Below are positions 19,768 to 29,305 of a stretch of 62,860 nucleotides of DNA, piece by piece; position 1 is the stretch's first letter, and each line of letters opens with the position of its first letter. The stretch is from Streptococcus equinus ATCC 9812 (GTDB lineage: Bacteria > Bacillota > Bacilli > Lactobacillales > Streptococcaceae), in NCBI RefSeq assembly GCF_000187265.1, contig NZ_GL698429.1, positions 954,689-1,017,548 on the forward strand, read 5' to 3'. The translations under genes and the position numbers were made by a program. The notes under the pieces are model-generated. The model made no database searches. It was given only the letters and a program-made list of their open reading frames with translations, and was not told the origin of the DNA.

Positions 19768-20946
19768 TTATTTCTTTGCAATCAAGCGAACACGAACGAT
19801 ATTATCACTATTTTCAAAGTTTTCAACTAAGTGATTAACCTTAGTTTTATCATTTTCATCAAGGTCAAGAAGCGTATAAGCATATTCACCTTTTGAACGG
19901 TTTATGATGTTATCGATATTAATTCCCAACTCTGAAACAGCTGTTGAAATTTTTGCCACAATATTTGGCACGTTTTTATTAATCAATGTGATACGATATG
20001 GCGCAGTCAATGCTTGATGAACATTAGGGAAATTGACAGAATTCGTAATTTCTCCTGTTTCCATAAAGCGACGAATAGTTTTACCTGCCATAATAGCACA
20101 ATTCAATTCAGCCTCAGCTGTTGAACCACCAACGTGTGGGAAAACTGTGATTTTTTCTTTATTAAGCAGTTCTTCAGTACCGAAATCTGTGATGTAACGT
20201 TTCACAACACCAGCTTCAATCGCTTCAAAAAGTGCTGCATTGTCAACCAATTCACCACGCGCAAAGTTGATAACAACAGTGCCTTTTTGCATCAAGGCAA
20301 AAGCTTCGCTGTTAAATGTGTGACGTGTTTCATCTGTCAAAGGCACATGAACAGTAATATAATCACAATTAGCAAAAATTTCTTTAACATCATCCACACG
20401 CTTAACATGGTGAGAAATGTTCCAAGCAGTCTCGATAGACACATATGGGTCATATCCTAGGACGTTCATACCAAGACGTTGTGCATAGTTGGCAATGCGA
20501 CCACCGATAGCACCAAGTCCGATAACTCCAAGTGTTTTTCCAGAAATTTCACTACCAGCAAATTGCTTTTTACCAGCCTCAACTTGTTTTGGAACATCAT
20601 CACCAGAAAGTGTATTTACCCATGCATTTGCAGCAATGTAATCACGTGCTGACATCAAAATTGAAGCAAGAACTGCTTCTTTAACCGCATTAGCATTAGC
20701 ACCTGGTGTGTTAAAAACGACAATTCCAGCTGCTGTCGCATCAGCAATCGGAATATTATTTGTCCCAGCACCAGCACGCGCAATCGCTTTTAGATTTTCT
20801 GGAAAATCGATCCCATGAAGATTTTGACTACGCAAAATGAAAGCATCTGGATTTTCAGCCAAATCACCATCAATCTGGAACTGATTTCCAAGTTCTTTAA
20901 GCCCTACTTGATTAATATTATTAAATGTTTTAACACTGTATACCAT
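19768..20946 (-). CDS. serA: D-3-phosphoglycerate dehydrogenase
   Basis: First step of serine synthesis, 3-phosphoglycerate to 3-phosphohydroxypyruvate. 392 aa: substrate domain, Rossmann NAD domain with GVIGLGAIGGRIA (about 140-153), NFARGELVD, catalytic FPHVGGSTAEAE region, and a C-terminal ACT domain (about 320-390) for allosteric control. It is the short form without the intervening domain. AGGGG precedes the start. It lies 95 bp after serC in the same direction. Confidence 0.96.
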   Translation of the reverse strand: MVYSVKTFNNINQVGLKELGNQFQIDGDLAENPDAFILRSQNLHGIDFPENLKAIARAGAGTNNIPIADATAAGIVVFNTPGANANAVKEAVLASILMSARDYIAANAWVNTLSGDDVPKQVEAGKKQFAGSEISGKTLGVIGLGAIGGRIANYAQRLGMNVLGYDPYVSIETAWNISHHVKRVDDVKEIFANCDYITVHVPLTDETRHTFNSEAFALMQKGTVVINFARGELVDNAALFEAIEAGVVKRYITDFGTEELLNKEKITVFPHVGGSTAEAELNCAIMAGKTIRRFMETGEITNSVNFPNVHQALTAPYRITLINKNVPNIVAKISTAVSELGINIDNIINRSKGEYAYTLLDLDENDKTKVNHLVENFENSDNIVRVRLIAKK

Positions 20947-20963
20947 AATTTACCCCTATACCA

Positions 20964-20989
20964 AAAGTCTGGGATAAAATCTCAGACTT
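20964..20989 (-). promoter_or_regulatory. hairpin between serC and serA
   Basis: AAGTCTGGGA / TCTCAGACTT imperfect stem in the 95-bp gap; no T-run on the minus strand. Possibly a processing or partial termination signal within the ser operon. Confidence 0.4.
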
Positions 20990-21041
20990 CAATGGCTTAT
21001 ATCACTTCAAAAGAAACAATAGATATCTTCGTCTGAAAAAC

Positions 21042-22133
21042 TTATTTGTTTTCAGCTTCAAATTTTTTCATAAATTCGATTAAATCAAGAACACCTTGAC
21101 GTGGGAATGCGTTATAAAGACTTGCACGCATACCACCTACAGAACGGTGACCTTTAATATTTTTGAAACCAAGCGGTGTCGCTTCAGCCACAAATTTAGC
21201 ATCTAATTCCTTACTTGGCGTTACAAATGGAATATTGGCTACTGAACGTTCAGCTGGATTTTTAACAGGATTTGTATAGAAATCTGATTGATCAATAAAA
21301 TCATACAAAAATCCTGATTTTTCACGATTGGCTGCTTCCATCTTATCTACACCACCAAAGGCTTTCACCCATTCGAAAACAAGTTTAGCAATGTAAATAC
21401 TATAAGCTGGTGGAGTGTTATAAAGTGAACCCGCTTCAGCTTGGATACGATAGTCAAGCATTGCTGAAAGTGTTGGTTCATCATTCAAGAAATCTTCACG
21501 AACAATGACGACAGTCACTCCAGCTGGACCAATATTTTTTTGCGCACCAGCATAAATCAATGCAAAATCTTCAACATTATAGCGGACAGCTAGAATATTT
21601 GAAGACATATCAGCAACGATAGGCACACCATTTGTGTCAGGAAGGTCATAAATAGAAGTTCCTTCAATAGTGTTATTAGTTGTGATATGAACATAAGCAG
21701 CTTCTGGGTCAATATCTTTTGGATCAAATGTAGGAATATGATCGTATACAGTGTCTTCAGACGAGGCTAGGAGCACGGGTTCAAAAGGAACGGATTTGGA
21801 CAATTTAACAGCTTCTGCATACGCTTTTTTACCCCATGATCCACCAACTAGATAATATGCCTTACGTCCCTTAGCTAGGTTTAAAGGAAGCATAGTAAAC
21901 TGAGTAGATGCTCCTCCTTGAAGAAACATTACCTTATAATTATCGGGAATATTCATCAATTCACGCAATAATTTTTCAGCATCCTTAATAATATCATCAA
22001 ACTCTTTGGAACGGTGGGACATTTCTAAAACACTCATGCCACTACCTTGGTAGTCAAGCATTTCACGTTGTGCTTGTTCAAGCACTGGTTTTGGTAACAC
22101 TGCAGGTCCTGCAGAGAAATTGTAAATTGTCAT
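21042..22133 (-). CDS. serC: phosphoserine aminotransferase
   Basis: PLP enzyme converting 3-phosphohydroxypyruvate to phosphoserine. 363 aa, N-terminal [23 protein letters not shown] lysine in [14 protein letters not shown] (about 195), C-terminal [20 protein letters not shown] precedes the start. It is upstream of serA; serB is not in the window. Confidence 0.96.
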   Translation of the reverse strand: MTIYNFSAGPAVLPKPVLEQAQREMLDYQGSGMSVLEMSHRSKEFDDIIKDAEKLLRELMNIPDNYKVMFLQGGASTQFTMLPLNLAKGRKAYYLVGGSWGKKAYAEAVKLSKSVPFEPVLLASSEDTVYDHIPTFDPKDIDPEAAYVHITTNNTIEGTSIYDLPDTNGVPIVADMSSNILAVRYNVEDFALIYAGAQKNIGPAGVTVVIVREDFLNDEPTLSAMLDYRIQAEAGSLYNTPPAYSIYIAKLVFEWVKAFGGVDKMEAANREKSGFLYDFIDQSDFYTNPVKNPAERSVANIPFVTPSKELDAKFVAEATPLGFKNIKGHRSVGGMRASLYNAFPRQGVLDLIEFMKKFEAENK

Positions 22134-22169
22134 AAAAATACCTCCGTATAATAGTATAAATTATATCAC

Positions 22170-22184
22170 AATTTTCTGAATTTT
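22170..22184. promoter_or_regulatory. candidate CodY box between serC and cutC
   Basis: AATTTTCTGAATTTT, two mismatches to the CodY consensus AATTTTCWGAAAATT, 37 bp upstream of serC. CodY control of serine synthesis would fit. Confidence 0.45.
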
Positions 22185-22268
22185 GTAAAGATTTTTGAGA
22201 ATTTTTATAAATAATTTTTATAAAAAAATCATGTTATAATAGTAACTACTAATTAATAAGGAGAAAAA

Positions 22269-22898
22269 ATGATTATCAAAGAATTCTGCGCTGAAAATAC
22301 AACACTTCTCAGCCAACTTGACTCATCTGTTAAACGTGTTGAGCTTTGCGATAATTTGGCAGTTGGAGGAACAACACCTTCTTATGGTGTCATCAAAGAA
22401 GCTGCGCGCTATTTGCACGAAAAAGACATTTCACTAGCAACAATGATTCGACCTCGTGGCGGGAACTTCGTCTACAACGACAGTGAACTTCGCATCATGG
22501 AAGATGACATTATCCGTGCAGTAGAGCTCGAAAGCGATAGCTTGGTTCTTGGATTATTGACTGAAGATAATCACATTGATGAAGATGGTATCGAGCAACT
22601 TCTACCAGCGACTCAAGGTCTTCCACTAGTCTTTCACATGGCTTTTGACCAAATTCCAGAGGCAGACCAAAAAGCTGCTATTGACCAACTCGTTGAACTT
22701 GGCTTCACACGCATTTTGACACACGGTTCTTCAGAAGCAAACGATATTTTTGAAAATATCGACTACTTAAAAGAACTTGTTGAATATGCTAACAACCGTA
22801 TTGAAATCATGATTGGTGGCGGTGTTACTGCTGATAATTACCAAGAATTGATTGAAAAAACTGGTGCCAAAGCTGCACACGGAACAAAGATTTGTTAA
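22269..22898 (+). CDS. cutC: CutC family protein
   Basis: 209-aa TIM-barrel CutC: IKEFCAENTTLL, VELCDNLAVGGTTPSYG, MIRPRGGNFVYND, ILTHGSSEAND, and C-terminal GGGVTADNY. Linked to copper homeostasis in some bacteria, though its chemical role is unclear. Preceded by AAGGAG. It diverges from serC. Confidence 0.92.
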   Translation: MIIKEFCAENTTLLSQLDSSVKRVELCDNLAVGGTTPSYGVIKEAARYLHEKDISLATMIRPRGGNFVYNDSELRIMEDDIIRAVELESDSLVLGLLTEDNHIDEDGIEQLLPATQGLPLVFHMAFDQIPEADQKAAIDQLVELGFTRILTHGSSEANDIFENIDYLKELVEYANNRIEIMIGGGVTADNYQELIEKTGAKAAHGTKIC

Positions 22899-22906
22899 TC
22901 GTTCAT

Positions 22907-22932
22907 AACACCTTGTTATCAAGGTGTTTTTT
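22907..22932 (+). terminator. cutC terminator
   Basis: AACACCTT, GTTATC, AAGGTGTT, then T-run. Confidence 0.85.
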
Positions 22933-23011
22933 TACACCCAAAAATCCGAATTCTTTCGAACTCAGATTTCCATCACATCACATTTTACGACTAAACTTTT
23001 TATTTTATGAG

Positions 23012-23353
23012 TTAAACGGCATCGCCTCCTCTTTCACCCGTACGAATACGGATGACTTCTTCGACAGGGAAAATAAAAATCTTGCCATCTCCAACTTCTC
23101 CTGTACGCACTGATTTGCTAATAACATCAACGATTTCATCAATTGCAGCATCATGTGTTACGATTTCAACTTTTACTTTGGCAAGCAAGGCTGGCACAAT
23201 TTTTTGACCACGAACATACTCCGCAAAACCACGTTGATTACCATATCCTAAAACTTGGCTAACCGTCATTCCTTTTGCAAATCCAGCTTTTGCTAGAGCG
23301 TCTTTCAAATCTTCCAAACGATCTGGTCGAATAATTGCTTCAATTTTTTTCAT
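23012..23353 (-). CDS. glnK: PII nitrogen regulatory protein
   Basis: 113-aa PII trimer protein sensing 2-oxoglutarate and [26 protein letters not shown] and C-terminal [13 protein letters not shown] are signatures. In the T-loop ([15 protein letters not shown]) the tyrosine uridylylated in enterobacteria is Ile, in line with Firmicutes lacking GlnD. It is downstream of amtB in one operon, where it plugs the channel. Confidence 0.93.
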   Translation of the reverse strand: MKKIEAIIRPDRLEDLKDALAKAGFAKGMTVSQVLGYGNQRGFAEYVRGQKIVPALLAKVKVEIVTHDAAIDEIVDVISKSVRTGEVGDGKIFIFPVEEVIRIRTGERGGDAV

Positions 23354-23384
23354 AATATATCCTCTCTCGAAAAACTATTTTCTA

Positions 23385-24620
23385 TTATGAATCTAAACCC
23401 ATAAAAGTTGGGTAGGCTGTTTCTTCATGTTCACTATCATCAAGACCAATAGCTTCCGCACGACCTTCAACACGAATAGCAGTAAAGATTGAGATTACCT
23501 TGACGATGATAAATGTTGCTACCGCTGACCAAATAATTGTAAAAATAATCGCAGCAATTGTCACCAAGAAAAGATGAGCATCTCCATAAATCAAACCAAT
23601 ATTGTGTTTATCAAGGGCAAGTTCTGGAGTTGTGAAAAGTCCTGTTACCAATCCACCAAAAATACCACCAACACCATGACAACCAAAAGCATCTAAAGCA
23701 TCATCATAGCCAAACTTACTCTTAAGAACTGAAATAGCAAAATAACAAATCGGACTAACCAAAAGACCAATTAAAAGTGAACTCCAAGTTGAAACAAAAC
23801 CTGCACCAGGTGTGATAGCAACAAGCCCTGCAACCAAACCAGTTGAAGCACCAACAAGTGAGAATTTACCAGTCAAAAGTTTTTCAACCACTAACCATGA
23901 AAACATTGCTGCCGCTGCAGAAATATGAGTTGTTACAAAAGCATGCACGGCCAAACCATCAGCAGCTAAAGCAGAACCCGCGTTAAATCCAAACCATCCA
24001 AACCAAAGAAGACCTGCACCTAAGAAAACAAAGGGAACATTGTGAGGACGATATTCTAAACGGTAATAATCACGACGTTTACCAAGAAGCAAAGCTAAAA
24101 CTAAACCAGACACTCCTGACGTAATGTGAACCACATCACCACCAGCAAAGTCGATTGTACCCCATTTTGCAAGAAGCCCTTCATCCCAAACCATATGAGC
24201 AAATGGGAAATAAACTAAGAACAGCCACAAAACAACAAAAATGACTAACGGGGTAAATCTCATACGTCCTGCTGCCGCTCCTGTTAAAATGGCAACAGTG
24301 ATAATTGGAAACATCATCTGAAAAGCTACAAATAAAGCATCCGGAATCACTAAACCACGTGTACTTGCAGTTTCACTCACACCATTAAAGAAAAGATGCG
24401 AAAAATTACCAATAATATCTCCATCGCCACCAAATGATAGAGAATAACCACATACCATCCACAAGACTGAAGCAAGAGCCATCGGAATCGCACACATCAT
24501 CATCGTATTGATAACATTTTTGCGTCTTCCAAGACCACCGTAGAAGAATGCTAGACCTGGTGTCATCAAGAAAACCAGACCAGAACAGATAATCATAAAA
24601 GCAATACTTCCTGCATCCAT
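23385..24620 (-). CDS. amtB: ammonium transporter
   Basis: 411 aa, eleven predicted membrane helices. The twin channel histidines appear in FVTTHISAAAAM and FGCHGVGGIFGG; GLAFFYGGLGRRKNV is the N-terminal signature. The start at 24620 is fixed by AAAGGAG six bases upstream. It is followed by glnK and preceded by two GlnR boxes, so it is induced on nitrogen limitation. Confidence 0.95.
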   Translation of the reverse strand: MDAGSIAFMIICSGLVFLMTPGLAFFYGGLGRRKNVINTMMMCAIPMALASVLWMVCGYSLSFGGDGDIIGNFSHLFFNGVSETASTRGLVIPDALFVAFQMMFPIITVAILTGAAAGRMRFTPLVIFVVLWLFLVYFPFAHMVWDEGLLAKWGTIDFAGGDVVHITSGVSGLVLALLLGKRRDYYRLEYRPHNVPFVFLGAGLLWFGWFGFNAGSALAADGLAVHAFVTTHISAAAAMFSWLVVEKLLTGKFSLVGASTGLVAGLVAITPGAGFVSTWSSLLIGLLVSPICYFAISVLKSKFGYDDALDAFGCHGVGGIFGGLVTGLFTTPELALDKHNIGLIYGDAHLFLVTIAAIIFTIIWSAVATFIIVKVISIFTAIRVEGRAEAIGLDDSEHEETAYPTFMGLDS

Positions 24621-24669
24621 ATCAAAAACTCCTTTATTTTCTAAGGTTTTAAAATCTAAAACCAATTTT

Positions 24670-24688
24670 ATGTTAGATAATATAACAC
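24670..24688. promoter_or_regulatory. GlnR box, proximal
   Basis: TGTTA-GATAATA-TAACA (24671-24687) fits TGTNAN7TNACA exactly. It lies 51 bp upstream of the amtB start, overlapping or next to the promoter. Confidence 0.75.
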
Positions 24689-24857
24689 TATTTTTTACCC
24701 AAGTAAAGAGTTTTTGTGCAATTTTTCTGAATTTTTTAATTTTATAACAAAAGATGTCAGCAATTTAAAAGTCTCATAAATGCCACTGTTTCACGGCTTT
24801 ATCAACACTTTTCGATTTTGTAAAAAGACATGGATTGTCAGTTTTTTGTAAAATTCA

Positions 24858-24902
24858 CCTCTAACTTTTAATGTTATACTTTCTAACATTAAAAGTTAGA
24901 GG
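24858..24902. promoter_or_regulatory. GlnR box inside a 19-bp-arm perfect palindrome
   Basis: Arms 24858-24876 and 24884-24902 are perfect complements around a 7-nt centre. The core ATGTTATACTTTCTAACAT (24871-24889) fits ATGTNAN7TNACAT exactly. The extra 13 bp of symmetry per arm goes beyond a GlnR site. Confidence 0.75.
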
Positions 24903-24908
24903 TACACA

Positions 24909-24936
24909 AAAAAAGCTGGTAAATACCAGCTTTTTA
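24909..24936 (-). terminator. rsmI terminator
   Basis: AAAAAGCTGGTA, AA, TACCAGCTTTTT: a perfect 12-bp stem. Confidence 0.9.
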
Positions 24937-24941
24937 TCAAT

Positions 24942-25808
24942 TTAGATACCGTGATACGCATTATAAACTTCTTGACGGTTGAGGCCATAAGTTTTTGCAA
25001 TTTTTTTGATGGCTTGGTTTGGTTTTTCACCAGCTTCAACAAGATTTGCTACAAGTTCTGCTGGATTCAAGTCCTCTGCTGCTTCAGAAAGCTCAGTTTC
25101 ATCTTGACCAGATACAATCAACAGACATTCACCTTTTAGTGGATTTTCAGCAATGTAATCTAAGATTTCTGAGATTTGTCCGCGTTGGTACTCTTCATAA
25201 AGCTTAGTCAATTCACGAACCAAAACAACTTTTCTATCTCCGTAAACTGAGAGCATACTTTCTAAAGTATCTGCCACACGATATGGTGATTCATAGAAAA
25301 TTTGTGTCTCAGGATAAGCTTTCTTGCTTTCGAAAAATTCTTTTTGTTGTCCTGATTTGCGTGGTAAAAAGCCATAGAAAATGTGAGGTTGCGGTACTAA
25401 CCCACTTGCAATCAAAGCTGTAATACCAGCCGAAGCACCTGGAAGTGCAACAACCGTAATGTCCTCAGCAATCGCTGCTTTTACCAAGTCATGCCCTGGG
25501 TCAGAAATCGATGGCATGCCTGCATCAGATACTTGAGCTAAATTTTTCCCATCTTTCAAAAGTTCGATTAGCTCAGGAATTTTTTCGTAAGCATTGTGCT
25601 CGTGAAAGCTGATTTGCTTAACAGAAATCTCAAAATGCTTCAACAAAAGTCCAGTGTTTCGTGTATCTTCAGCACAGATAAAATCTGCATTTTTTAGAGT
25701 ATCAACTGCACGAAATGTCATATCTTGCAAATTTCCAATCGGAGTTGGCACAAGATAGAGAGTTCCGTAATCAGTTTGACCTTTAAAACTTTTTTGTACT
25801 TGTATCAT
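24942..25808 (-). CDS. rsmI: 16S rRNA (cytidine1402-2'-O)-methyltransferase
   Basis: 288 aa tetrapyrrole-methylase fold. LYLVPTPIGNLQDMTFRAV, ICAEDTRNTGLLL, VSDAGMPSISDPG (SAM pocket) and LPGASAGITALIASG are diagnostic. It 2'-O-methylates C1402 in the decoding centre. Last gene of the tmk-holB-ricT-yabA-rsmI cluster, a conserved Firmicutes order. Confidence 0.96.
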   Translation of the reverse strand: MIQVQKSFKGQTDYGTLYLVPTPIGNLQDMTFRAVDTLKNADFICAEDTRNTGLLLKHFEISVKQISFHEHNAYEKIPELIELLKDGKNLAQVSDAGMPSISDPGHDLVKAAIAEDITVVALPGASAGITALIASGLVPQPHIFYGFLPRKSGQQKEFFESKKAYPETQIFYESPYRVADTLESMLSVYGDRKVVLVRELTKLYEEYQRGQISEILDYIAENPLKGECLLIVSGQDETELSEAAEDLNPAELVANLVEAGEKPNQAIKKIAKTYGLNRQEVYNAYHGI

Positions 25809-25817
25809 TAAAGTTGA

Positions 25818-26138
25818 CTACTCCCTATCTAGAACTTCCATACAGAACATACATTCTTCATCATTTTCACGACGTTGTCCGTAATAGTCATTACAGATAT
25901 GGAAACCATCGTGATAAATGCTTTCAATATATTTTTTACCTTGTTTAGAAGATTTAACAGGAGTTTCTTGTTCGAGTTGAGTAAGACGTGTGCGTAATTT
26001 ATCATTCTCAAGTCGAAGGGCTGTGTTTTCTTCTAACAAAGACTGTACTTGTTTTTTCATGGCTTCAATTTCAGCCAAGGTAATCATTAAATTTTGTGAA
26101 AAGCCATCAAAGGCATCAAATAATTCTTTTTTATCCAC
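25818..26138 (-). CDS. yabA: replication initiation control protein YabA
   Basis: 106 aa. An N-terminal coiled coil (about 1-60, leucine heptads) drives oligomerisation. The C-terminal zinc domain has His-Cys then CMFC near the end. YabA bridges DnaA and DnaN and restrains re-initiation. Its start overlaps the end of ricT by 8 nt. Confidence 0.93.
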   Translation of the reverse strand: MDKKELFDAFDGFSQNLMITLAEIEAMKKQVQSLLEENTALRLENDKLRTRLTQLEQETPVKSSKQGKKYIESIYHDGFHICNDYYGQRRENDEECMFCMEVLDRE

Positions 26139-26931
26139 GTACTTTGACCTCCTCTACAGCATAAGTTAAAAGAGTGTGTCGTTCAGGTAATCGAACTTTG
26201 ACAGTATCAGAAAAGACATCAATCCCAGCGACCACTCCTAATCCGTCGACTGTTTCAATTTCTGTTCCCAAATCAGGGAATTTCTCCTTAGAGGTTTTGT
26301 AAAATTCATCTTCAAAACTCAAGCAACACATCAATCTACCGCAGATTCCAGCAGTCTTTCCAGTGCTAAGTGACATACCTTGATTTTTAACCATTTTGAT
26401 TGATACTGGTGGAAATTCCCCCAAGAAGCTAGCACAGCAAAGCGCACGCCCACACGGACCTACGCCACCATAAACTTTAGCTTCTTCACGGCTATTGATT
26501 TGGCGCAGTTCGATACGCATTTTGAAGTGCGATGCCAAATCACGCAAAAGCTGACGAAAATCCACACGACCTTCTGCACAGAAAGTAATCAAGACATAAC
26601 TTCTCTCCAAAGGAAAGACAATATCAATCACTTTCATTTTTAGATTATTTACTTCGATTAGCTCGTTGACTTTATCAAACGAATTCTTCGCTAACTCAAG
26701 ATTTTCTTGATAAGCCTGCAAATCTTTTTCATTTGCCAAGCGTAAAACCTTATCCATCTCAGCAGGTAATTTTACCTCATCTATCTCTTCATTTGTAGTT
26801 ACTGCTTGAGCTAAGCGACTTCCTTTTTTATTTTTTATGACGAGGCAGTCACCCACTTGGTAGTTTTGATTTGGCAAAACATAGGTAACCTTACCTGTTC
26901 CTTCGTATTTTATACTCAATACTTCTGTCAT
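26131..26931 (-). CDS. ricT: PSP1-domain protein RicT (YaaT-like)
   Basis: 266 aa. The PSP1 domain contains [17 protein letters not shown] and [15 protein letters not shown], whose cysteines match those binding iron-sulfur clusters in the B. subtilis Ric complex (RicA-RicF-RicT), which directs RNase Y processing. The start overlaps the holB stop as ATGA. The RicF homologue ylbF is at 34.2 kb in this window. Confidence 0.9.
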   Translation of the reverse strand: MTEVLSIKYEGTGKVTYVLPNQNYQVGDCLVIKNKKGSRLAQAVTTNEEIDEVKLPAEMDKVLRLANEKDLQAYQENLELAKNSFDKVNELIEVNNLKMKVIDIVFPLERSYVLITFCAEGRVDFRQLLRDLASHFKMRIELRQINSREEAKVYGGVGPCGRALCCASFLGEFPPVSIKMVKNQGMSLSTGKTAGICGRLMCCLSFEDEFYKTSKEKFPDLGTEIETVDGLGVVAGIDVFSDTVKVRLPERHTLLTYAVEEVKVRG

Positions 26932-27803
26932 GAAATCACCATATATTCTAGCACATTTTGAAAGCTCACATTGCTCTTCCACATTTGCTGTGCTTTATAA
27001 CTTTTCTCTAAATAACTCAGACTTTCTTTTTGATTAAATTGCTTTGCTAAAAACAAAGGCAACAGTTGGAAAACAAGTTCTTGTTCAGACTTTTCAAATG
27101 CAGCTTGCACGAGGGGCCCTGTTTCCAAGTAAGCCAAGGCTTTGTCTTTAAACAAAATCCCAATAAAACGTTCGCAAGCCTGTAACAAATCCAAAATCTT
27201 CTTGTCAGCCATCAACTCTTCTAAGTGAGCAGGTGTTTTAGCTAATTCTGCAAGAATTTTAGCCTGTGTTTTTAAAATGCCAGCTTGTTCAGCTTGTTGA
27301 ACCAAGAGTTTTTTATTCTTTGGAAAACGAAAAACCTGTGTTCGACTCTTGATAGTTGGAAGAACCTTGCTTTCATCACTAGTTAACAAAATCATGTAAG
27401 ACGAACTCTGCGGCTCTTCGATAAATTTCAAGAGACTATTTGCCGCGTTAACATGCATTTTCTCACAATCTTGAATGATGAAAACTTGTGATTTCCCTTC
27501 GAAACCTGAGCGAGAAAAATCACGCATCATCTCACGAATCGTGTCTGTCTTGATGACTTGACCAGTTGGTCTGACAATCTTAACATCTGAAAAATCATTC
27601 GCGTCAATCAACTGACATTCACGGCATTTCCCACAGGGTCTGCCTTCTTGCAAATTCTCGCAAAAGCGACTTTTAGCAAGATAGAGTGCAAAATCAAAAC
27701 TGGCAAAATCCCCTGAAAAAAGATAGGCGTGATTCATCCTATCTGATTTTAAAATCTGATTAAACTCTTTAAAAAGTTGGGGTTGCAAGCACTCTAAATC
27801 CAT
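26928..27803 (-). CDS. holB: DNA polymerase III delta' subunit
   Basis: 291-aa clamp-loader subunit. MNHAYLFSGDFASFDFAL has a degenerate Walker A, as expected for the non-hydrolysing delta' subunit. The zinc knuckle C-x8-C-x2-C-x2-C spans about residues 50-66, and IIQDCEKMHVNAANSLLKFIEEP is the SRC-like motif region. AAAGGA precedes ATG 27803. It lies 13 bp after tmk. Confidence 0.93.
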   Translation of the reverse strand: MDLECLQPQLFKEFNQILKSDRMNHAYLFSGDFASFDFALYLAKSRFCENLQEGRPCGKCRECQLIDANDFSDVKIVRPTGQVIKTDTIREMMRDFSRSGFEGKSQVFIIQDCEKMHVNAANSLLKFIEEPQSSSYMILLTSDESKVLPTIKSRTQVFRFPKNKKLLVQQAEQAGILKTQAKILAELAKTPAHLEELMADKKILDLLQACERFIGILFKDKALAYLETGPLVQAAFEKSEQELVFQLLPLFLAKQFNQKESLSYLEKSYKAQQMWKSNVSFQNVLEYMVIS

Positions 27804-27816
27804 TTTAATTCCTTTA

Positions 27817-28449
27817 CTAGTTTTTAGCCAAACGTTCAAGAATGACTTGTGTTGCATCAGCTACAACTTGCTCTAATTCACGCGAAGCATCAATCGTTAC
27901 AATACGATTTTCTGTTTGAGCCAAATCCAAGTATCCTTGTCTAACACGCTTGTGCATATCTAATTTTTCCAAATCAAGACGATTAACTTCTCGGTCAGCA
28001 TTTTTTGCGATTCGATCCAAACCGACTTCTGATTCAACATCGAAGTAGAGAGTTAAATCTGGTTCTCTACCATCTGTTGAAAAATCATTTAATTTTGCAA
28101 TACTGTCTTTATCAAGACCACGTCCTGCACCTTGATAAGCTACTGAACTATCAATAAAACGATCAATCAAGACCACCTTACCAGCCTCTAAAGCTGGCAA
28201 CACTTTTTCCACATAGTGTTGACGTCTTGCTGCCATATAAAGTAGCAACTCTGTCTTACTGTCCATCGCAACGTGCTTAACATCCAAAATAACATCACGA
28301 ATGCGTTCTGCAATTTCAACACCACCTGGTTCACGTGTGGTCACAATATCATAGCCCTTTTCTTGCAAAACTGGAAGAACTTTTTCTAAGACTGTAGTTT
28401 TTCCAGCACCATCTGGACCTTCAAATGAAATGATTATACCGTTTTTCAT
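27817..28449 (-). CDS. tmk: thymidylate kinase
   Basis: 210 aa. Phosphorylates dTMP to dTDP. P-loop [12 protein letters not shown] at residues 9-20, TTREPGG, and the LID/DRY-like [25 protein letters not shown] precedes the start. First gene of the tmk-holB-ricT-yabA-rsmI operon. Confidence 0.97.
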   Translation of the reverse strand: MKNGIIISFEGPDGAGKTTVLEKVLPVLQEKGYDIVTTREPGGVEIAERIRDVILDVKHVAMDSKTELLLYMAARRQHYVEKVLPALEAGKVVLIDRFIDSSVAYQGAGRGLDKDSIAKLNDFSTDGREPDLTLYFDVESEVGLDRIAKNADREVNRLDLEKLDMHKRVRQGYLDLAQTENRIVTIDASRELEQVVADATQVILERLAKN

Positions 28450-28501
28450 GAAAATTCCTTAATACTTTTTCTCTACTCCTATTTTATCAAAAATCACACA
28501 A

Positions 28502-28531
28502 AAAAGCACTGCTAATCTTAGCAATGCTTTG
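28502..28531 (-). terminator. terminator of CBS-ACT gene
   Basis: AAAGCATTGCTA / TAGCAGTGCTTT stem with T-run on the minus strand. Confidence 0.85.
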
Positions 28532-28538
28532 AAATCAT

Positions 28539-29198
28539 TTAGTCAATTTCTTTTGCAGAGGTCAATTCAATGGCGTCAACTTGAATTCCTTGTGATACAA
28601 GTTTATCACGCAAATCAGCAACATTAGCCTTACCATCAATCTGAATTTCAATGACAACTTTTCCAGACTTACGTGTCGCGACAACCGTACGCTTGATATT
28701 AAGATTATCAGCAGAAATCGTATCAACAATCTTAGCTAAAGTTCCAACAGTATCATCAGCAGTAATAATGACACGAACACCCTCTTGCCCATAACCAGAC
28801 ACTTCAAGAAATGCTTTGAAAACATCTTTTTCCGTAATAACACCATGAACTCGACCATGCTCAACCACTGGTAAAATACCAACTCGATGTTTCATCATAG
28901 CATAAACGGCATCTTCAAGGCTGGCATATGGCGAAACTGTAATCACATCTCGACTCATAATATCACGAATTTTTGTTTTATTTAACAAATAATTCATTTC
29001 ATAAATTGACAAAGAAGTCGCTTTTGATGGACTAGCTTCTGCCATTGTTCTTTCAGTAACAATACCGACTAATCGATCATTTTCAATAACTGGTAAGCGG
29101 CGTAATCCTTGTTCTCTCATCATATCAGCTGCATAGGCAACTGTTGTATCGGGTGATACATAGACAACTTTTCTTGTCATAAAATCCTTAACTGCCAT
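28539..29198 (-). CDS. CBS-CBS-ACT domain protein (AcuB-like)
   Basis: 219 aa. Two CBS domains (about 1-60 and 75-135) form a Bateman module binding adenine nucleotides, followed by an ACT-type ligand domain (about 140-210). It looks like AcuB, but no acuA or acuC is present and the ligand is unknown. GGAG precedes ATG 29198. It directly follows the liv operon end. Confidence 0.87.
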   Translation of the reverse strand: MAVKDFMTRKVVYVSPDTTVAYAADMMREQGLRRLPVIENDRLVGIVTERTMAEASPSKATSLSIYEMNYLLNKTKIRDIMSRDVITVSPYASLEDAVYAMMKHRVGILPVVEHGRVHGVITEKDVFKAFLEVSGYGQEGVRVIITADDTVGTLAKIVDTISADNLNIKRTVVATRKSGKVVIEIQIDGKANVADLRDKLVSQGIQVDAIELTSAKEID

Positions 29199-29261
29199 AA
29201 TCATTCTCCAGTTTTTTCTTTTTCAATTATTATAACATTAATTAAAAACGTTTACACAAAA

Positions 29262-29290
29262 CAACAAAAGGTGGAATTTACCACCCTTTA
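29262..29290 (-). terminator. liv operon terminator
   Basis: GGTGG / CCACC stem with A/T flanks and a T-run on the minus strand, after livF. Confidence 0.7.
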
Positions 29291-29305
29291 TGATGAAGCT
29301 AACTT

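Larger units (their letters stand above)
24621..24941. other. amtB upstream region and rsmI terminator
   Basis: A 321-bp gap without a gene. It holds two GlnR-type boxes, one within a long perfect palindrome, a weak CodY-like stretch near 24719-24735, and the rsmI terminator. Confidence 0.7.

Noticed and set aside
20947..21041. A small acetyltransferase gene between serC and serA
   Set aside because: The gap is 95 bp and holds only a hairpin.
26928..27803. Degenerate Walker A in holB as damage
   Set aside because: Normal for delta' subunits, which do not hydrolyse ATP.
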